Shown here: positions 24,095 through 34,762 of the stretch, in pieces
Layout of the letters: each line of letters opens with the position of its first letter
Numbering within the stretch: the stretch's first letter is position 1
Assembly: GCA_965223165.1 (NCBI GenBank)
Contig: CBDCVQ010000020.1
Coordinates: forward strand, 868,001 to 932,000
Length of the DNA: 64,000 bases
Reading direction: 5' to 3'
Source of the DNA: JABDMH01 sp965223165
GTDB lineage: Bacteria; Bacteroidota; Bacteroidia; Chitinophagales; Saprospiraceae
Notes under the pieces: model-generated
Seen by the model: only the letters and a program-made list of their open reading frames with translations
The model's database searches: none
What the model was told of the DNA's origin: nothing
Made by a program: the position numbers and the translations under genes

Positions 24095-26802
24095 ACAATC
24101 ATAAATCACCATCAACTATCCCCAATCAAGCCGGCTCGCTGCTCATCTTCAGCTGAAAGAAGTCGAAGCTGCAGGGGGGCCAACGGTCGAGAGCTCGCAT
24201 CACCGTCCAAATGTGCGGCTCGCCGATCTCCGCTCCTCACAGCTGGCTCACCCGCAGCTCGACGATCCGAACTCATCGAGAAACCCGTGCTTGGAAAAGC
24301 GTGCGGCGAGGACGCGCGCACGCGGCCACGGGAGGAGAGTCGTGACTTGAATCCCAATCATAAATTGCCATCAACTATCCCCAATCAAGCCCGCTCGCTG
24401 CCGATCTTCAGGAGAAAGAAGTCGAAGGAGCAGAGGGGCCAACGGTCGAGCTCGCATCACCGTCCAAATGTGCGGCTCGCCGATCTCCGAAAAGCGTGCG
24501 GCGAGGACGCGCGCACGCGGCCACGGGAGGAGAGTCGTGACTTCAATCACAATCATAAATTACCATCAACTATCCCCAATCAATGCCTGCTCGCTGCTGA
24601 TCTTCAGGACAAAGAAGTCGAAGGAGCAGAGGGGCCAACGGTCGAGAGCTCGCATCACCGTCCAAATGTGCGGCTCGCCGATCTCGGCTCCCCCGCACCC
24701 GGCTCACCCGCAGCTCGACGATCCAACGGCGGTCAATCACAATCATAAATCACAATCAACTATCCCCAATCAAGCCCGCTCGCTGCTCCGCTTCAGGAGA
24801 AAGAAGTCGAAGGAGCAGAGGGGCCAACGGTCAAGAGCTCGCATCACCGTCCAAATGTGCGGCTCGCCGATCTTCGAAAAGCGTGCGGCGAGGACGCGCG
24901 CACGCGGCCACGGGAGGAGAGTCGTGACTTGAATCACAATCATAAATCACAATCAACTATCCGTAATCAATGCCTTGGGTCGGGTCAGGCACCTGTGATT
25001 GAAATTCAATTGAGACCACAGAACCCTCCGATCGCGAGCTCGCACCGCTGTTCATCTTCCGCTGTCCACGGTCCAAATGTGCGGCTCGCCGATCTCGGCT
25101 CCCCCGCACCCGGCTCACCCGCAGCTCGACGATCCAACGGCGTCTTTGCCAGCTGCGCCTGGCCGCGCATGTTGAGGTGTTGAGTTGTGTAGGTGTTAAG
25201 AGGGTCGAATTGCCGAAGGGCCAAATCACCATCATAATCGTATATCCCCAATCAATGCCTTGGGTCGGATCAGACACCCAGGATGGAAATTCACTTGAGA
25301 CCACAGAACCCTCCGATCGAGAGTCGCATCGCTGTTCATCTTCCGTCGTCCACGGTCCAAATGTGCGGCTCGCCGATCTCATCGAGAAACCCGTGCTTGG
25401 AAATGCGTGCGGCGAGGACGCGCGCACGCGGCCAAGGGAGGAGAGTCGTGACTTGAATCCCAATCATGAATCACCATCAACTATCCCCAATCAATGCCTG
25501 CTCGCTGCTCATCTTCAGGAGAAAGAAGTCGAAGGAGCAGAGGGGCCAACGGTCGAGCTCGCATCACCGTCCAAATGTGCGGCTCGCCGATCTCCGAAAA
25601 GCGTGCGGCGAGGACGCGCGCACGCGGCCAAGCGAGGAGAGTCGTGACTTCAATCCCAATCATGAATCACAATCAACTATCCCCAATCAAGCCCGCTCGC
25701 TGCTCTTCTTCAGGAGAAAGAGGTCGAAGGAGCAGGGTGCCTGACGGGTCGAGAGCTCGCACCACCTTCCAAATGTGCGGCTCGCCGATCTCCGAAAAGC
25801 GTGCGGCGAGGACGCGCGCACGCGGCCAAGGGAGGAGAGTCGTGACTTCAATCACAATCATAAATCACCATCAACTATCCCCAATCAAGCCCGCTCGCTG
25901 CTCATCTTCAGGAGAAAGAAGTCGAAGGAGCAGAGGGGCCAACGGTCCAGAGCTCGCATCACCATCCAAATGAGCGGCTCGCCGATCTCCGCTCCCCACA
26001 GCCGGCTCACCCGCAGCTCGACGATCCAACGGCGTCTTTGCCAGCTGCGCCTGGCCGCGCATGTTGAGGTGTTGAGTTGTGTAGGTGTTGAGAGGGTCGA
26101 ATTGCCGAAGGGCCAAATCACCATCATAATCGTATATCCCCAATCAATGCCTTGGGTCGGATCAGGCACCTAGGACGGAAATTCACTTGAGACCACAGAA
26201 CCCTCCGATCGAGAGTCGCACCGCTGTTCATCTTCCGTCGTCCACGGTCCAAATGTGCGGCTCGCCGATCTCCGCTCCCCACAGCCGGCGCGCACGCAGC
26301 TCGACGATCCGAACTCATCGAGAAACCCGTGCTTGGAAAAGCGTGCGGCGAGGACGCGCGCACGCGGCCACGGGAGGAGAGTCGTGACTTCAATCACAAT
26401 CATGAATCACCATCAACTATCCCCAATCAAGCCTGCTCGCTGCTCATCTTCAGGAGAAAGAAGTCGAAGCAACAGGGGGGCCAACGGTCGAGAGCTCGCA
26501 CCGCCGTCCATCTTACGCCGTCCACCTTCCAAATGTGCGGCTCGCCGACCTCATCGAGAAACCCGTGCTTGGAAATGCGTGCGGCGAGGACGCGCGCACG
26601 CGGCCAAGGGAGGAGAGTCGTGACTTGAATCACAATCATAAATCACAATCAACTATCCCCAATCAAGCCCGCTCGCTGCTGAGCTTCAGGAGAAAGAAGT
26701 CGAAGGAGCAGAGGGGCCTGACGGGTCGAGAGCTCGCACCGCCGTCCATCTTACGCCGTCCACCGTCCACCGTCCACCGTCCACCGTCCACCGTCCAACC
26801 CA
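24095..26802. repeat. 2.7-kb mosaic tandem-repeat region, non-coding
   Basis: Built from shuffled modules. Module a (CATCAACTATCCCCAATCAA and variants) occurs about twelve times; module b (GAGAAAGAAGTCGAAGGAGCAGAGG) about eight; module c (AAATGTGCGGCTCGCCGATCT) about eleven; module d, a GC palindrome GCGTGCGGCGAGGACGCGCG..., eight times (24299, 24494, 24881, 25405, 25601, 25799, 26341, 26577); module e (GCCTTGGGTCGG...GAGACCACAGAACCCTCCGA) three times; module f (CTTTGCCAGCTGCGCCTGGC...) twice. Spacing is near 195-290 bases. Open frames on both strands are by-products of GC richness and translate into the same repeated peptides. The right end is a CCACCGT heptamer-like microsatellite (about 26757-26800). 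Confidence 0.9.
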
Positions 26803-26880
26803 ATGTTTCACATTAATTTAAATATTACTTTTATTTCTAATGCGAATTCTGCATTTTTGCTTTTGGCTAAGGCAAGCTAC

Positions 26881-29337
26881 ATGGCCAGCAAACGGAAACA
26901 AGCACGCAAGAAACCCAAAAGGCGGTCCTCCTGGCGGAAGTCGATCGCAGATCGCCGCATCCCCAAGGTGATCGCAGTATTCACCACCCTGACCGCGGTT
27001 TATCTTTTCATTGCTTTTGCGTCGTACTTGTATACCTGGCAGGTGGATCAGGATCAGGTGTTCATCTTCCGGTGGTCGCTCTTTGTGGACGAGCAAATCC
27101 AGGTACAAAATCTGCTGGGACGCTTTGGCGCCATCGTCAGCAATGCCTTCTTCTACTGGGGGGTTGGCCTTTCTTCGTTCATTATCGTTTTTGTCCTGCT
27201 CAAGCTGTCGTATATCTTATTTACCGAAAGGCCGCTGCGCAATATCGGAGCACCGATTCAGTATAGTCTTACGTTTGTGCTCTACTTTGCACCGCTGCTG
27301 TCTCTGATTTTCGCCACGGCCAAGTTTCCTTGGGGAGGTGCCTTTGGCAATTATCTCGCCGACTGGATCGTAAACTTTGTGGGTGCCGTGGGAGCAGCGT
27401 TGCTCTTTATCTTCCTGGGCATCGCTTTTCTGGTCTGGAATTTTCATCACATCAGCAAGAAAACCACCTTTTCCTTTGCCTGGCCTCGCATCCCCTTCGC
27501 CCAATTGCTAAGGCCGGGTCAAAGAGAAGCAGCCAGCGACGAAGATACCAAGGCAGATCCCGTGCTCACCTTCGAAGATCTTTCCACTGCCCCTGCGGAT
27601 CCGGTCGAATTTGACCTGGATCAGCCCAGGGAAAAGCCCCAAGCCAAGAAAAAACCCGATCCCAAACGGCCGGCAGAACTGGAAATCAACCTCGGCGAAT
27701 CCACACCGATCGCAGAAGAGGACCAAAAGGCTCCCGTCAGGCCCGAGCCTCCCCTGGAGCCGGTCAAAGAGAGAGAGACTCCGGAGCTGATTGTAGAAAA
27801 AGAGAACAAGGTGCACCTGGAGCCCTTTGATCCTACCATGGACTTGGCTCGGTATGAGCGGCCTCGGTTGGCGCTGCTGGAGGACTACGCGGACAAGAAT
27901 GTGCAGATTGACCGGGAGGAGCTGGAGCAGAATAAAGATCAGATCATCAATACGCTCCTGCACTATAAGATTGAGATCACCAAAATCAGAGCCACCATTG
28001 GGCCTACGGTGACCCTGTACGAGATCGTGCCTGCCCCGGGGGTGCGCATCAGCCGGATCAAAAACCTGGAGGACGACATCGCCCTGAGTTTGGCTGCGCT
28101 GGGCATTCGTATCATCGCGCCCATTCCCGGTAAGGGTACCATCGGTATCGAGGTCCCCAATAAAAACAAGCAGATCGTTGGCCTAAAGCATGTCCTCAAC
28201 TCCGAGAAGTTTAAACATGCAAAGATGGATCTGCCCATCGCGCTGGGCAAGACAATCGCCAATGAGGTCTTCATAGCAGACCTAACCAAAATGCCGCACT
28301 TGCTCATAGCGGGTGCCACGGGTCAAGGCAAGTCTGTAGGGATCAACACGATCCTCATGTCACTGCTCTATAAGAAGCACCCCTCCCAGGTCAAGCTCGT
28401 ATTGATCGATCCGAAGAAGGTCGAACTGTTTCCCTATCGCAAACTAGCTAATCACTTTCTCGCCTTCCTGCCGGACCAGGACGAACCCATCATCACGGAG
28501 ACCAAAAAGGTCGTATACACGCTCAACTCTCTCTGCATTGAGATGGATCAACGTTATGATCTGCTCAAGAAAGCGCACGCCCGAAACATCAAAGAGTACA
28601 ACAAGAAGTTTATCGCCCGGCAGTTGAATCCAAACAACGGGCATCGCTTCCTGCCCTTTATCGTGCTGGTCATTGATGAATTTGCCGACCTGATCATGAC
28701 GGCAGGCAAAGAAGTCGAACTTCCGATCGCCAGGCTTGCCCAGTTGGCCCGGGCCGTGGGTATACATCTGATTATCGCTACCCAAAGACCGAGTGTCAAT
28801 ATCATAACCGGTGTGATCAAGGCCAATTTCCCGGCTAGGATCGCCTTTCGAGTCACCTCGAAGGTCGACTCTCGTACCATTCTGGATGCCGGGGGCGCCG
28901 ATCAGCTCATTGGTCGCGGAGATATGCTGCTTACAGTCGGAGGCGACATGATCCGACTGCAATGCGCCTTTGTGGACACCCCGGAGGTGGAGGAGGTGAT
29001 CGACAACATCGACCAGCAGCAGGGCTATCCCGTACCCTTTTTCCTACCCGAATATCATGAAGAGGGCGACGATATGGAGAGTGCAGGCGTCCGCGCTTCC
29101 GAACTGGATGACATGTTTGAACAGGCAGCCCTGCTGGTGGTACACAACCAGCACGGTTCGACCTCGATGATCCAGCGGCGGCTCAAGCTGGGCTACAATC
29201 GAGCCGGGCGTATCATGGATCAGCTAGAGGCCTTTGGTATCGTCGGACCTAACGAGGGAAGCAAAGCCAGACAGGTGCTATTTGCTACAGAAGCAGAACT
29301 CCAGGAGCATCTGGATATGATCAAGGCCCAGGCTTAG
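26881..29337 (+). CDS. ftsK: DNA translocase FtsK/SpoIIIE
   Basis: 818 residues from ATG 26881; in-frame sequence upstream is AT-rich and unlike the family. Four transmembrane helices in the first 190 residues, an acidic/proline-rich linker to about 310, then the motor: Walker A GATGQGKSVG at about 477-486, LIDPKKVEL, Walker B LVIDEFADL at about 593-601. The last 70 residues (SMIQRRLKLGYNRAGRIMDQLEAFGIVG) are the winged-helix gamma domain that reads KOPS-like DNA. It clears chromosome termini at the septum. The gene follows the repeat mosaic directly, so its promoter must lie in or beside repeat DNA. Confidence 0.95.
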   Translation: MASKRKQARKKPKRRSSWRKSIADRRIPKVIAVFTTLTAVYLFIAFASYLYTWQVDQDQVFIFRWSLFVDEQIQVQNLLGRFGAIVSNAFFYWGVGLSSFIIVFVLLKLSYILFTERPLRNIGAPIQYSLTFVLYFAPLLSLIFATAKFPWGGAFGNYLADWIVNFVGAVGAALLFIFLGIAFLVWNFHHISKKTTFSFAWPRIPFAQLLRPGQREAASDEDTKADPVLTFEDLSTAPADPVEFDLDQPREKPQAKKKPDPKRPAELEINLGESTPIAEEDQKAPVRPEPPLEPVKERETPELIVEKENKVHLEPFDPTMDLARYERPRLALLEDYADKNVQIDREELEQNKDQIINTLLHYKIEITKIRATIGPTVTLYEIVPAPGVRISRIKNLEDDIALSLAALGIRIIAPIPGKGTIGIEVPNKNKQIVGLKHVLNSEKFKHAKMDLPIALGKTIANEVFIADLTKMPHLLIAGATGQGKSVGINTILMSLLYKKHPSQVKLVLIDPKKVELFPYRKLANHFLAFLPDQDEPIITETKKVVYTLNSLCIEMDQRYDLLKKAHARNIKEYNKKFIARQLNPNNGHRFLPFIVLVIDEFADLIMTAGKEVELPIARLAQLARAVGIHLIIATQRPSVNIITGVIKANFPARIAFRVTSKVDSRTILDAGGADQLIGRGDMLLTVGGDMIRLQCAFVDTPEVEEVIDNIDQQQGYPVPFFLPEYHEEGDDMESAGVRASELDDMFEQAALLVVHNQHGSTSMIQRRLKLGYNRAGRIMDQLEAFGIVGPNEGSKARQVLFATEAELQEHLDMIKAQA

Positions 29338-29462
29338 GAACGTTCCTTTTGACACTGCCGCCCCTTAAACATTCGTTAAAAAGGTATCCATCTGTGCTCT
29401 TGTCGGAGGGATAGATCGTCCTTTACCTAGATCATAGTTTGGGCAAAAGCGAAGAAAACGTG

Positions 29463-30125
29463 ATGAAATACCTCTGTATACTCGCAGTCTGCTGGGGCGC
29501 CAGCCAAGCATTAATCGCACAGTCATCTGCTGACTCTGATGCTCGTGCTACCACGATCCTGACCGGCCTGACGGAAAGACTGTCCGCCCTGCAGGACTTC
29601 ACCTACCAGTTTGAGCTACGTATACATTGGCCCGAGGCCGAAGACGAGGTGCTCCATGGCAGCTATCAGCAACGGAACAGTCAATATCGGCTGGACCTGC
29701 CCGACCACCTCTATACTTCGGATGGCCTGAGCCAGTGGATTGTAGACAAGCAGGGAGAGGAAGTGCAGATTCACGATTACGTCGCACCGGATGGCGGAGA
29801 TCTCAGCAGCCCGCAAGGCCTCCTATCCATACATGAGAGTCCGGACTTTGCGTACCGTCTGGATTTTGAAGGGGTCTCCGCGGGGAGATCGGTGCAGCGC
29901 CTTGAATTCAAGCCCTTGGATCCGACTAGTGAATACAGCAAAGCTCGATTGACGTTGGATTCCGATTCCGAGCAGATCGAGCAGATCGAGCTCTTCTACA
30001 AGAATGGCGTGCGCTACAACCTGGCCATCGTAAAAGTCGAAGAAAATGGTGGGCTGGCAGACGACCTCTTTTTGGTGCGACAGGAAGATTTTCCGGGATA
30101 CCACATCGAGGACCTGCGGTTCTAA
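29463..30125 (+). CDS. LolA-like periplasmic lipoprotein carrier
   Basis: 220 residues from ATG 29463 (signal peptide MKYLCILAVCWGASQALIAQ); another in-frame start lies 24 bases earlier. The mature protein has the LolA layout: helix ATTILTGLTERLSALQDFTYQFEL, then strands SQYRLDLPDHLYTSDGLSQWIVDKQGEEVQIHDY. Proposed role: carrying lipoproteins from inner to outer membrane. A LolA-like gene directly after ftsK is the usual Bacteroidota order. Confidence 0.8.
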   Translation: MKYLCILAVCWGASQALIAQSSADSDARATTILTGLTERLSALQDFTYQFELRIHWPEAEDEVLHGSYQQRNSQYRLDLPDHLYTSDGLSQWIVDKQGEEVQIHDYVAPDGGDLSSPQGLLSIHESPDFAYRLDFEGVSAGRSVQRLEFKPLDPTSEYSKARLTLDSDSEQIEQIELFYKNGVRYNLAIVKVEENGGLADDLFLVRQEDFPGYHIEDLRF

Positions 30126-30253
30126 TCCCATATCCATCTCGCGGGCGCTACTTGCGACAGCCTCTGTGCCTGCCCTTCCCCTCAACCTATTTAGACAACC
30201 AGACGCTTTAATCCGTCAAAGCATTTACATTTGAGGCCAAACATGATACGAAG

Positions 30254-31750
30254 ATGGGCTTAAAAGCCAGGTTGATCCGTCCCTATGCTCGAAGGATTGT
30301 GAAGCGGCTGCGCCGCTCCACCGACCGGGCGTTCGACTGTCAGCAAGAGATCTTCGAAGCGTTGGTGGCCAAGGGCCGGAACACAAGATTTGGACGTGAC
30401 CACGGGTTGGCGGATGTCCGAGACCACCGCGAGTTTACGACGGCCGTACCGCTGCGCGGATACGAGGAGATCAAGCCATACGTGCAGATGATCAAGGAGG
30501 GGGATCGCGATGTGCTGTGGCCGGGTGTGCCGAGGTATTTTGCCAAGACGAGCGGCACCACGTCGGGCGTCAAGTACATCCCCATCACCGCCGAGAGCCT
30601 GCCATATCACGTCAATACGGCTCGAAATGCCCTCTTTCACTACTTCATCGACACAGGCAAGGGATCGTACTTTGATGGCAAGATGCTGTACCTCTCCGGC
30701 TCGCCCGAGATGGACACCATCCAAGGTATCGAGACGGGCAGGCTGTCCGGCATCGTGAACCATCAGATCCCGACGTGGGCCAAGCGCAACAAGCTACCCT
30801 CACACGCGGTCAACTGTATCACTGACTGGGAGTCCAAGGTCGCCGCCATCGTCGATGAAAGTATCCACACAGACCTGCGCCTGATCGGGGGTATCCCGCC
30901 CTGGGTACAGATGTACTTCGAGGCGGTGCTCGCACGATCCGGCAAGTCATCTGTCAAGGAGGTCTTTCCCAATCTCGACCTCTTTGTCTATGGTGGAGTC
31001 AACTATGAACCGTACCGCGCCAAACTCGAGGAGCTCATCGGTGAATCGATCGACAGCATAGAGACCTTTCCCGCCTCCGAAGGTTTCTTCGCCTTTCAAT
31101 ACAAGCAGGGGCATCCCGGCCTACTGCTCAATGTGGACGCCGGCATGTTTTACGAGTTTGTACCCGTGGAAGAGATCCATGCAGCACAGCCGACGAGGTT
31201 GACGCTGGCTGAGGTCGTTGTAGATCAACAATATGCCCTCATCGTCAACAGCAATGCGGGGCTCTGGGCCTACAATATCGGCGACACGGTCAAATTTGTG
31301 TCGCTGGAACCACCGCAGATCGTGGTGACCGGCCGGATCAAGCACTACATTTCCGCCTTCGGAGAGCATGTGATCGGTCGGGAGGTCGAGGTGGCCCTGC
31401 TCGAGGCCACTAACCTGTGCGGCGGCACGGCCACGGAGTTTACCGTAGCTCCCCAGGTCAATCCCGCACAAGGTCTGCCCTACCACGAATGGCTCATCGA
31501 ATTTGGCGACATGCCGGCGGATCTTGCGGCCTTTGCTGACGCGCTGGACCAGTCTATGCAGCGGCAAAACATCTACTATAAAGACCTGATCGAAGGTCGA
31601 ATCTTGCGACCGGTGAAAATCACCCCGCTGAAGGCCGGGGCATTTCGTCAATACATGGAAAGTCTAGGCAAACTGGGCGGCCAGAACAAGGTGCCTCGGC
31701 TGACTAATGATCGCCGGATCGCAGATGCACTTGCCATTTACCTATCCTAA
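30254..31750 (+). CDS. GH3 auxin-responsive-promoter family acyl-acid-amido synthetase-like protein
   Basis: 498 residues. Adenylation motifs are clear: YFAKTSGTTSGVKYIPIT (about 97-114), the P-loop of the GH3/ANL fold; FVYGGVNYEPY, ETFPASEGFFAFQY; and the C-terminal hinge FVSLEPPQIVVTGRIKHYISAFGEHV (about 354-379). In plants GH3 enzymes join acids to amino acids; bacterial members are common in Bacteroidota with unknown substrates. It stands alone, with over 100 bases on either side, so no pathway is indicated. Confidence 0.9.
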   Translation: MGLKARLIRPYARRIVKRLRRSTDRAFDCQQEIFEALVAKGRNTRFGRDHGLADVRDHREFTTAVPLRGYEEIKPYVQMIKEGDRDVLWPGVPRYFAKTSGTTSGVKYIPITAESLPYHVNTARNALFHYFIDTGKGSYFDGKMLYLSGSPEMDTIQGIETGRLSGIVNHQIPTWAKRNKLPSHAVNCITDWESKVAAIVDESIHTDLRLIGGIPPWVQMYFEAVLARSGKSSVKEVFPNLDLFVYGGVNYEPYRAKLEELIGESIDSIETFPASEGFFAFQYKQGHPGLLLNVDAGMFYEFVPVEEIHAAQPTRLTLAEVVVDQQYALIVNSNAGLWAYNIGDTVKFVSLEPPQIVVTGRIKHYISAFGEHVIGREVEVALLEATNLCGGTATEFTVAPQVNPAQGLPYHEWLIEFGDMPADLAAFADALDQSMQRQNIYYKDLIEGRILRPVKITPLKAGAFRQYMESLGKLGGQNKVPRLTNDRRIADALAIYLS

Positions 31751-32023
31751 ACAAGTGTTATGGCGCAGGAAGGCGATACCGGAAAGTCTTACTTCCCGTG
31801 ATTAACGCCAGCAATCTTTAGTCAAAGGTGCAAGCTCACGCGTTACCTGCCAAGGATGCGGTGGAAAGGCAACTCCACCACGAGTATCCTCACACACGCC
31901 AAAGCAACATATTGTCTGCCGAACAACAACTTGGCCAACACATATGCGGAAAACATATATAATTTTAGAATATATTTCCCTATTTTGGTTTACACGACCA
32001 AGAAAATCAAATAAGTCTCTGTT

Positions 32024-32392
32024 ATGAATAGTGTGATCGGATTAGGTAAATACATCTTCGCAATACCCTTTCTCGTATTCGGCATCATGCACTTCATGAA
32101 TGCCGACGCAATGGCCGGCATGGCACCCGGTGGCAGTATCATGGTCTACATCACGGGATTGGCGCTTGTTGCCGCAGCCATCAGCATCTTCATCGGCAAA
32201 CTGGACAAACTCGCGGCCGTGTTGCTTGCCTTGATGCTAATTTTATTTATCGTATTGCTCCATGCTAAGGGCTTGGGAGGAGATGAGGCCACCATGCAAG
32301 CGAGCATGAGCAACCTACTCAAGGATCTTGGGCTGGCTGGTGGCGCGCTACTGTACGCCGGGCAGGCTACAGACAATTCTGTCATCGGATAG
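32024..32392 (+). CDS. DoxX-like membrane protein
   Basis: 122 residues with about four hydrophobic helices (from 8, 43, 66 and 100). The start GLGKYIFAIPFLVFGIMHFMNADAMAGMAPG is the DoxX pattern. Role unknown, often linked to redox or stress. It is monocistronic: an AT-rich upstream region of about 270 bases with no other gene and a terminator 25 bases downstream. Confidence 0.8.
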   Translation: MNSVIGLGKYIFAIPFLVFGIMHFMNADAMAGMAPGGSIMVYITGLALVAAAISIFIGKLDKLAAVLLALMLILFIVLLHAKGLGGDEATMQASMSNLLKDLGLAGGALLYAGQATDNSVIG

Positions 32393-32416
32393 ATTATTAT
32401 CGATATTTGTAGATAG

Positions 32417-32443
32417 GGCTGTGCATCTTTGCGCAGCCTTTTT
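32417..32443 (+). terminator. Rho-independent terminator after the DoxX gene
   Basis: GGCTGTGC (32417-32424) pairs with GCGCAGCC (32431-32438), one G-U, six-base loop, followed by TTTTT. It ends only 12 bases before the GTG start of truA, so truA must either begin transcription almost at its start codon or rely on read-through. Confidence 0.8.
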
Positions 32444-32454
32444 CATTTTGACCC

Positions 32455-33198
32455 GTGCGCTACTTTCTAAGCATTTCGTATGATGGGCTGCCCTATGTGG
32501 GCTGGCAGTCTCAACCCAACGGTCACAGTGTGCAGTCTGAGGTCGAGGCCCAGATGGAGATACTCTTGCGCCGGCGGACGCCACTGACCGGCTGCGGTCG
32601 GACCGATGCCGGGGTACACGCCAGACGCTTTTATGCTCATTTTGATGTGCCTGATCCATTGGACGAGACGTTTTGTTATCGTCTCAATCAGCTGTTGCCA
32701 GCGAGTGTTGGCATTCGATCCGTGATCTCGGTTGCCTCCGACGCACATGCCAGATTTGACGCGTGCAGCCGGTCCTATGCGTACCGCATGCACCGAGATA
32801 AAGATCCGTTCCTGGTCAACCGTTCTTACCGCTTTTATGATTTTGCCGCTCTCAATCGGGCAGCGATGCAAGAGGCCTCCCACCTGCTGCTGAATTACGA
32901 CGCCTTTCTGCCCTTTTGCAAGAGCAAATCAGATGTCAAGCACCACCGATGCCATTTGTCCCATGCCGCATGGCAGTGGGAGGATGACCGGGGGACTTTT
33001 GAGATTTCCGCCAATCGATTTCTTCGGGGTATGGTCAGGCTAGTGGTAGGTATGTGTATCCGGGTCGGCCTTGGCAAGCAGTCCATCGCAGACTTGAAGG
33101 AGGCGCTTGATCAGCAACGACGTCTCACCCAAGACCTATCCGCACCAGCTCACGGACTTTATCTTACCGAGGTGAAGTACCCTTATGCTGTGGAATAG
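32455..33198 (+). CDS. truA: tRNA pseudouridine(38-40) synthase
   Basis: 247 residues, GTG start at 32455, required to include the conserved opening RYFLSISYDGLPYVGWQSQPN. The catalytic aspartate is in GCGRTDAGVHA (Asp51). Later RSYAYRM and NRFLRGMVRLVVG are conserved RNA-binding and dimer blocks. It modifies the anticodon stem-loop of many tRNAs. Confidence 0.94.
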   Translation: MRYFLSISYDGLPYVGWQSQPNGHSVQSEVEAQMEILLRRRTPLTGCGRTDAGVHARRFYAHFDVPDPLDETFCYRLNQLLPASVGIRSVISVASDAHARFDACSRSYAYRMHRDKDPFLVNRSYRFYDFAALNRAAMQEASHLLLNYDAFLPFCKSKSDVKHHRCHLSHAAWQWEDDRGTFEISANRFLRGMVRLVVGMCIRVGLGKQSIADLKEALDQQRRLTQDLSAPAHGLYLTEVKYPYAVE

Positions 33199-33242
33199 TA
33201 GTGCCCTGGCCCGGCAGGCAGATTCCTCCTGCAGGTGTTCAA

Positions 33243-34529
33243 CTAGTTGGCGACCGCCGCGTCCGCGTAGAGGGGAAACCGCTCCATGAAGCTATTCACC
33301 TTTTCTTTGACCAAACCAATGATCTGTGCATCTTCTGGCTGGCGCAGGATTTCATCTATCCAAGACACGACCTGTCTACAGTCCTCCTGGTCAAAGCCTC
33401 GGGTAGTGATCGCAGCAGATCCGAGCCGCATGCCCGAGGTGACAAAAGGTGTCTCCGAGTCAAAGGGCACCATGTTCTTATTGACGGTTATGTCGGCCTT
33501 GACCAAGGCCTGTTCTGCCACTTTGCCCGTCAGTCCTTTCGAGCGCAGATCGATCAGCAGCAGATGATTGTCGGTGCCACCAGAAATCACCTGGTAGCCT
33601 AGATCGACAAAGGCCTGCGACATGGCCTGTGCATTGGCGATTACCTGCTCACCATACGCTCTAAAGGCTGGCTGCAGCGCCTCCCCAAAAGCCACGGCCT
33701 TGGCGGCAATCACATGCTCGAGTGGCCCTCCCTGCATCCCGGGAAACACTCCGCTGTTCAGGATGGCGGACATCTTGATGGGCGAGCCCTTGCGGGTGGT
33801 ACGTCCCCACGGATTGTCAAAGTTCTTACCCATCATGATGATGCCCCCTCGAGGTCCCCGCAAGGTCTTGTGGGTGGTGGAGGTGATGATATGGCAATGC
33901 TCAACGGGATTCTTGAGCAATCCGGTAGCGATCAGACCGGCCGGATGCGCAATATCTGCCAGGAGCAGCGCTCCCACCGCGTCAGCGATCGCCCTGAATC
34001 GGGCATAGTCCCAATCCCGAGCATAGGCCGAAGCGCCACAAATGATCAGTTTGGGCTTTTCAGCCAGGGCAATTTTCTCGACCTCGTCCATGTCGATCAG
34101 GCCGGTGTCACGCTGCACACCATAGAACACCGGCCGGTATACCTTGCCGGAGTAGTTCACTGGTGATCCGTGACTCAGATGGCCGCCATGCGACAGATCA
34201 AACCCCAGGATGGTATCTCCCGGCTGAAGCACCGCCAAGAACACGGCAGCGTTGGCCTGGGCGCCCGCATGCGGCTGGACATTGGCATAACTGACCCCAA
34301 AAAGTTCCTTGAGTCGATCGATGGCCAGTTGCTCGATTTGGTCGACGATCTCACATCCTCCGTAGTACCGCCTGCCCGGATAGCCCTCCGCGTACTTGTT
34401 GGTGAGACAGGTCCCCATGGCATCAAGTACGGCTTGGCTGGTGAAGTTTTCGGAGGCGATCAATTCGATCCCCTCTCGTTGTCGCTTTAGCTCCTGATTT
34501 ATCAGGTCAAAAACAATCTGATCAGACAT
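33243..34529 (-). CDS. glyA: Serine hydroxymethyltransferase
   Basis: 428 residues, full length. The PLP lysine is in ITSTTHKTLRGPRGG (about Lys220). The N-terminus has ELKRQREGIELIASENFTSQAVLDAMGT and CLTNKYAEGYPGRRYYGGCE, both SHMT signatures. It converts serine and tetrahydrofolate to glycine and 5,10-methylene-THF. Convergent with truA. Confidence 0.97.
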   Translation of the reverse strand: MSDQIVFDLINQELKRQREGIELIASENFTSQAVLDAMGTCLTNKYAEGYPGRRYYGGCEIVDQIEQLAIDRLKELFGVSYANVQPHAGAQANAAVFLAVLQPGDTILGFDLSHGGHLSHGSPVNYSGKVYRPVFYGVQRDTGLIDMDEVEKIALAEKPKLIICGASAYARDWDYARFRAIADAVGALLLADIAHPAGLIATGLLKNPVEHCHIITSTTHKTLRGPRGGIIMMGKNFDNPWGRTTRKGSPIKMSAILNSGVFPGMQGGPLEHVIAAKAVAFGEALQPAFRAYGEQVIANAQAMSQAFVDLGYQVISGGTDNHLLLIDLRSKGLTGKVAEQALVKADITVNKNMVPFDSETPFVTSGMRLGSAAITTRGFDQEDCRQVVSWIDEILRQPEDAQIIGLVKEKVNSFMERFPLYADAAVAN

Positions 34530-34762
34530 GGAAGCATGTTGATATTAAGAAAGCGCAAATGTAATCATTTTGGCCTGGCTGGGTAGTGGGGTTAAAGGCA
34601 GAACTTGACTGCCATCAGAAGACTGAATGTGATAGGATTCTTTTGGAGAACTTGCTCTGTTACTGTAGTTGGCAGCCGCCAATGGGCAATGGCGCATTTG
34701 GGGAAAAGAATTGTTAATTTCCGTTCTTACACTTACGCATCCCTAAACATCTGCTGAATCGA

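Noticed and set aside
24287..26816. Many overlapping open frames of 80-170 codons on both strands in the repeat mosaic
   Set aside because: All translate the same repeated modules, lack any domain and overlap each other; they follow from GC-rich, stop-poor repeats.
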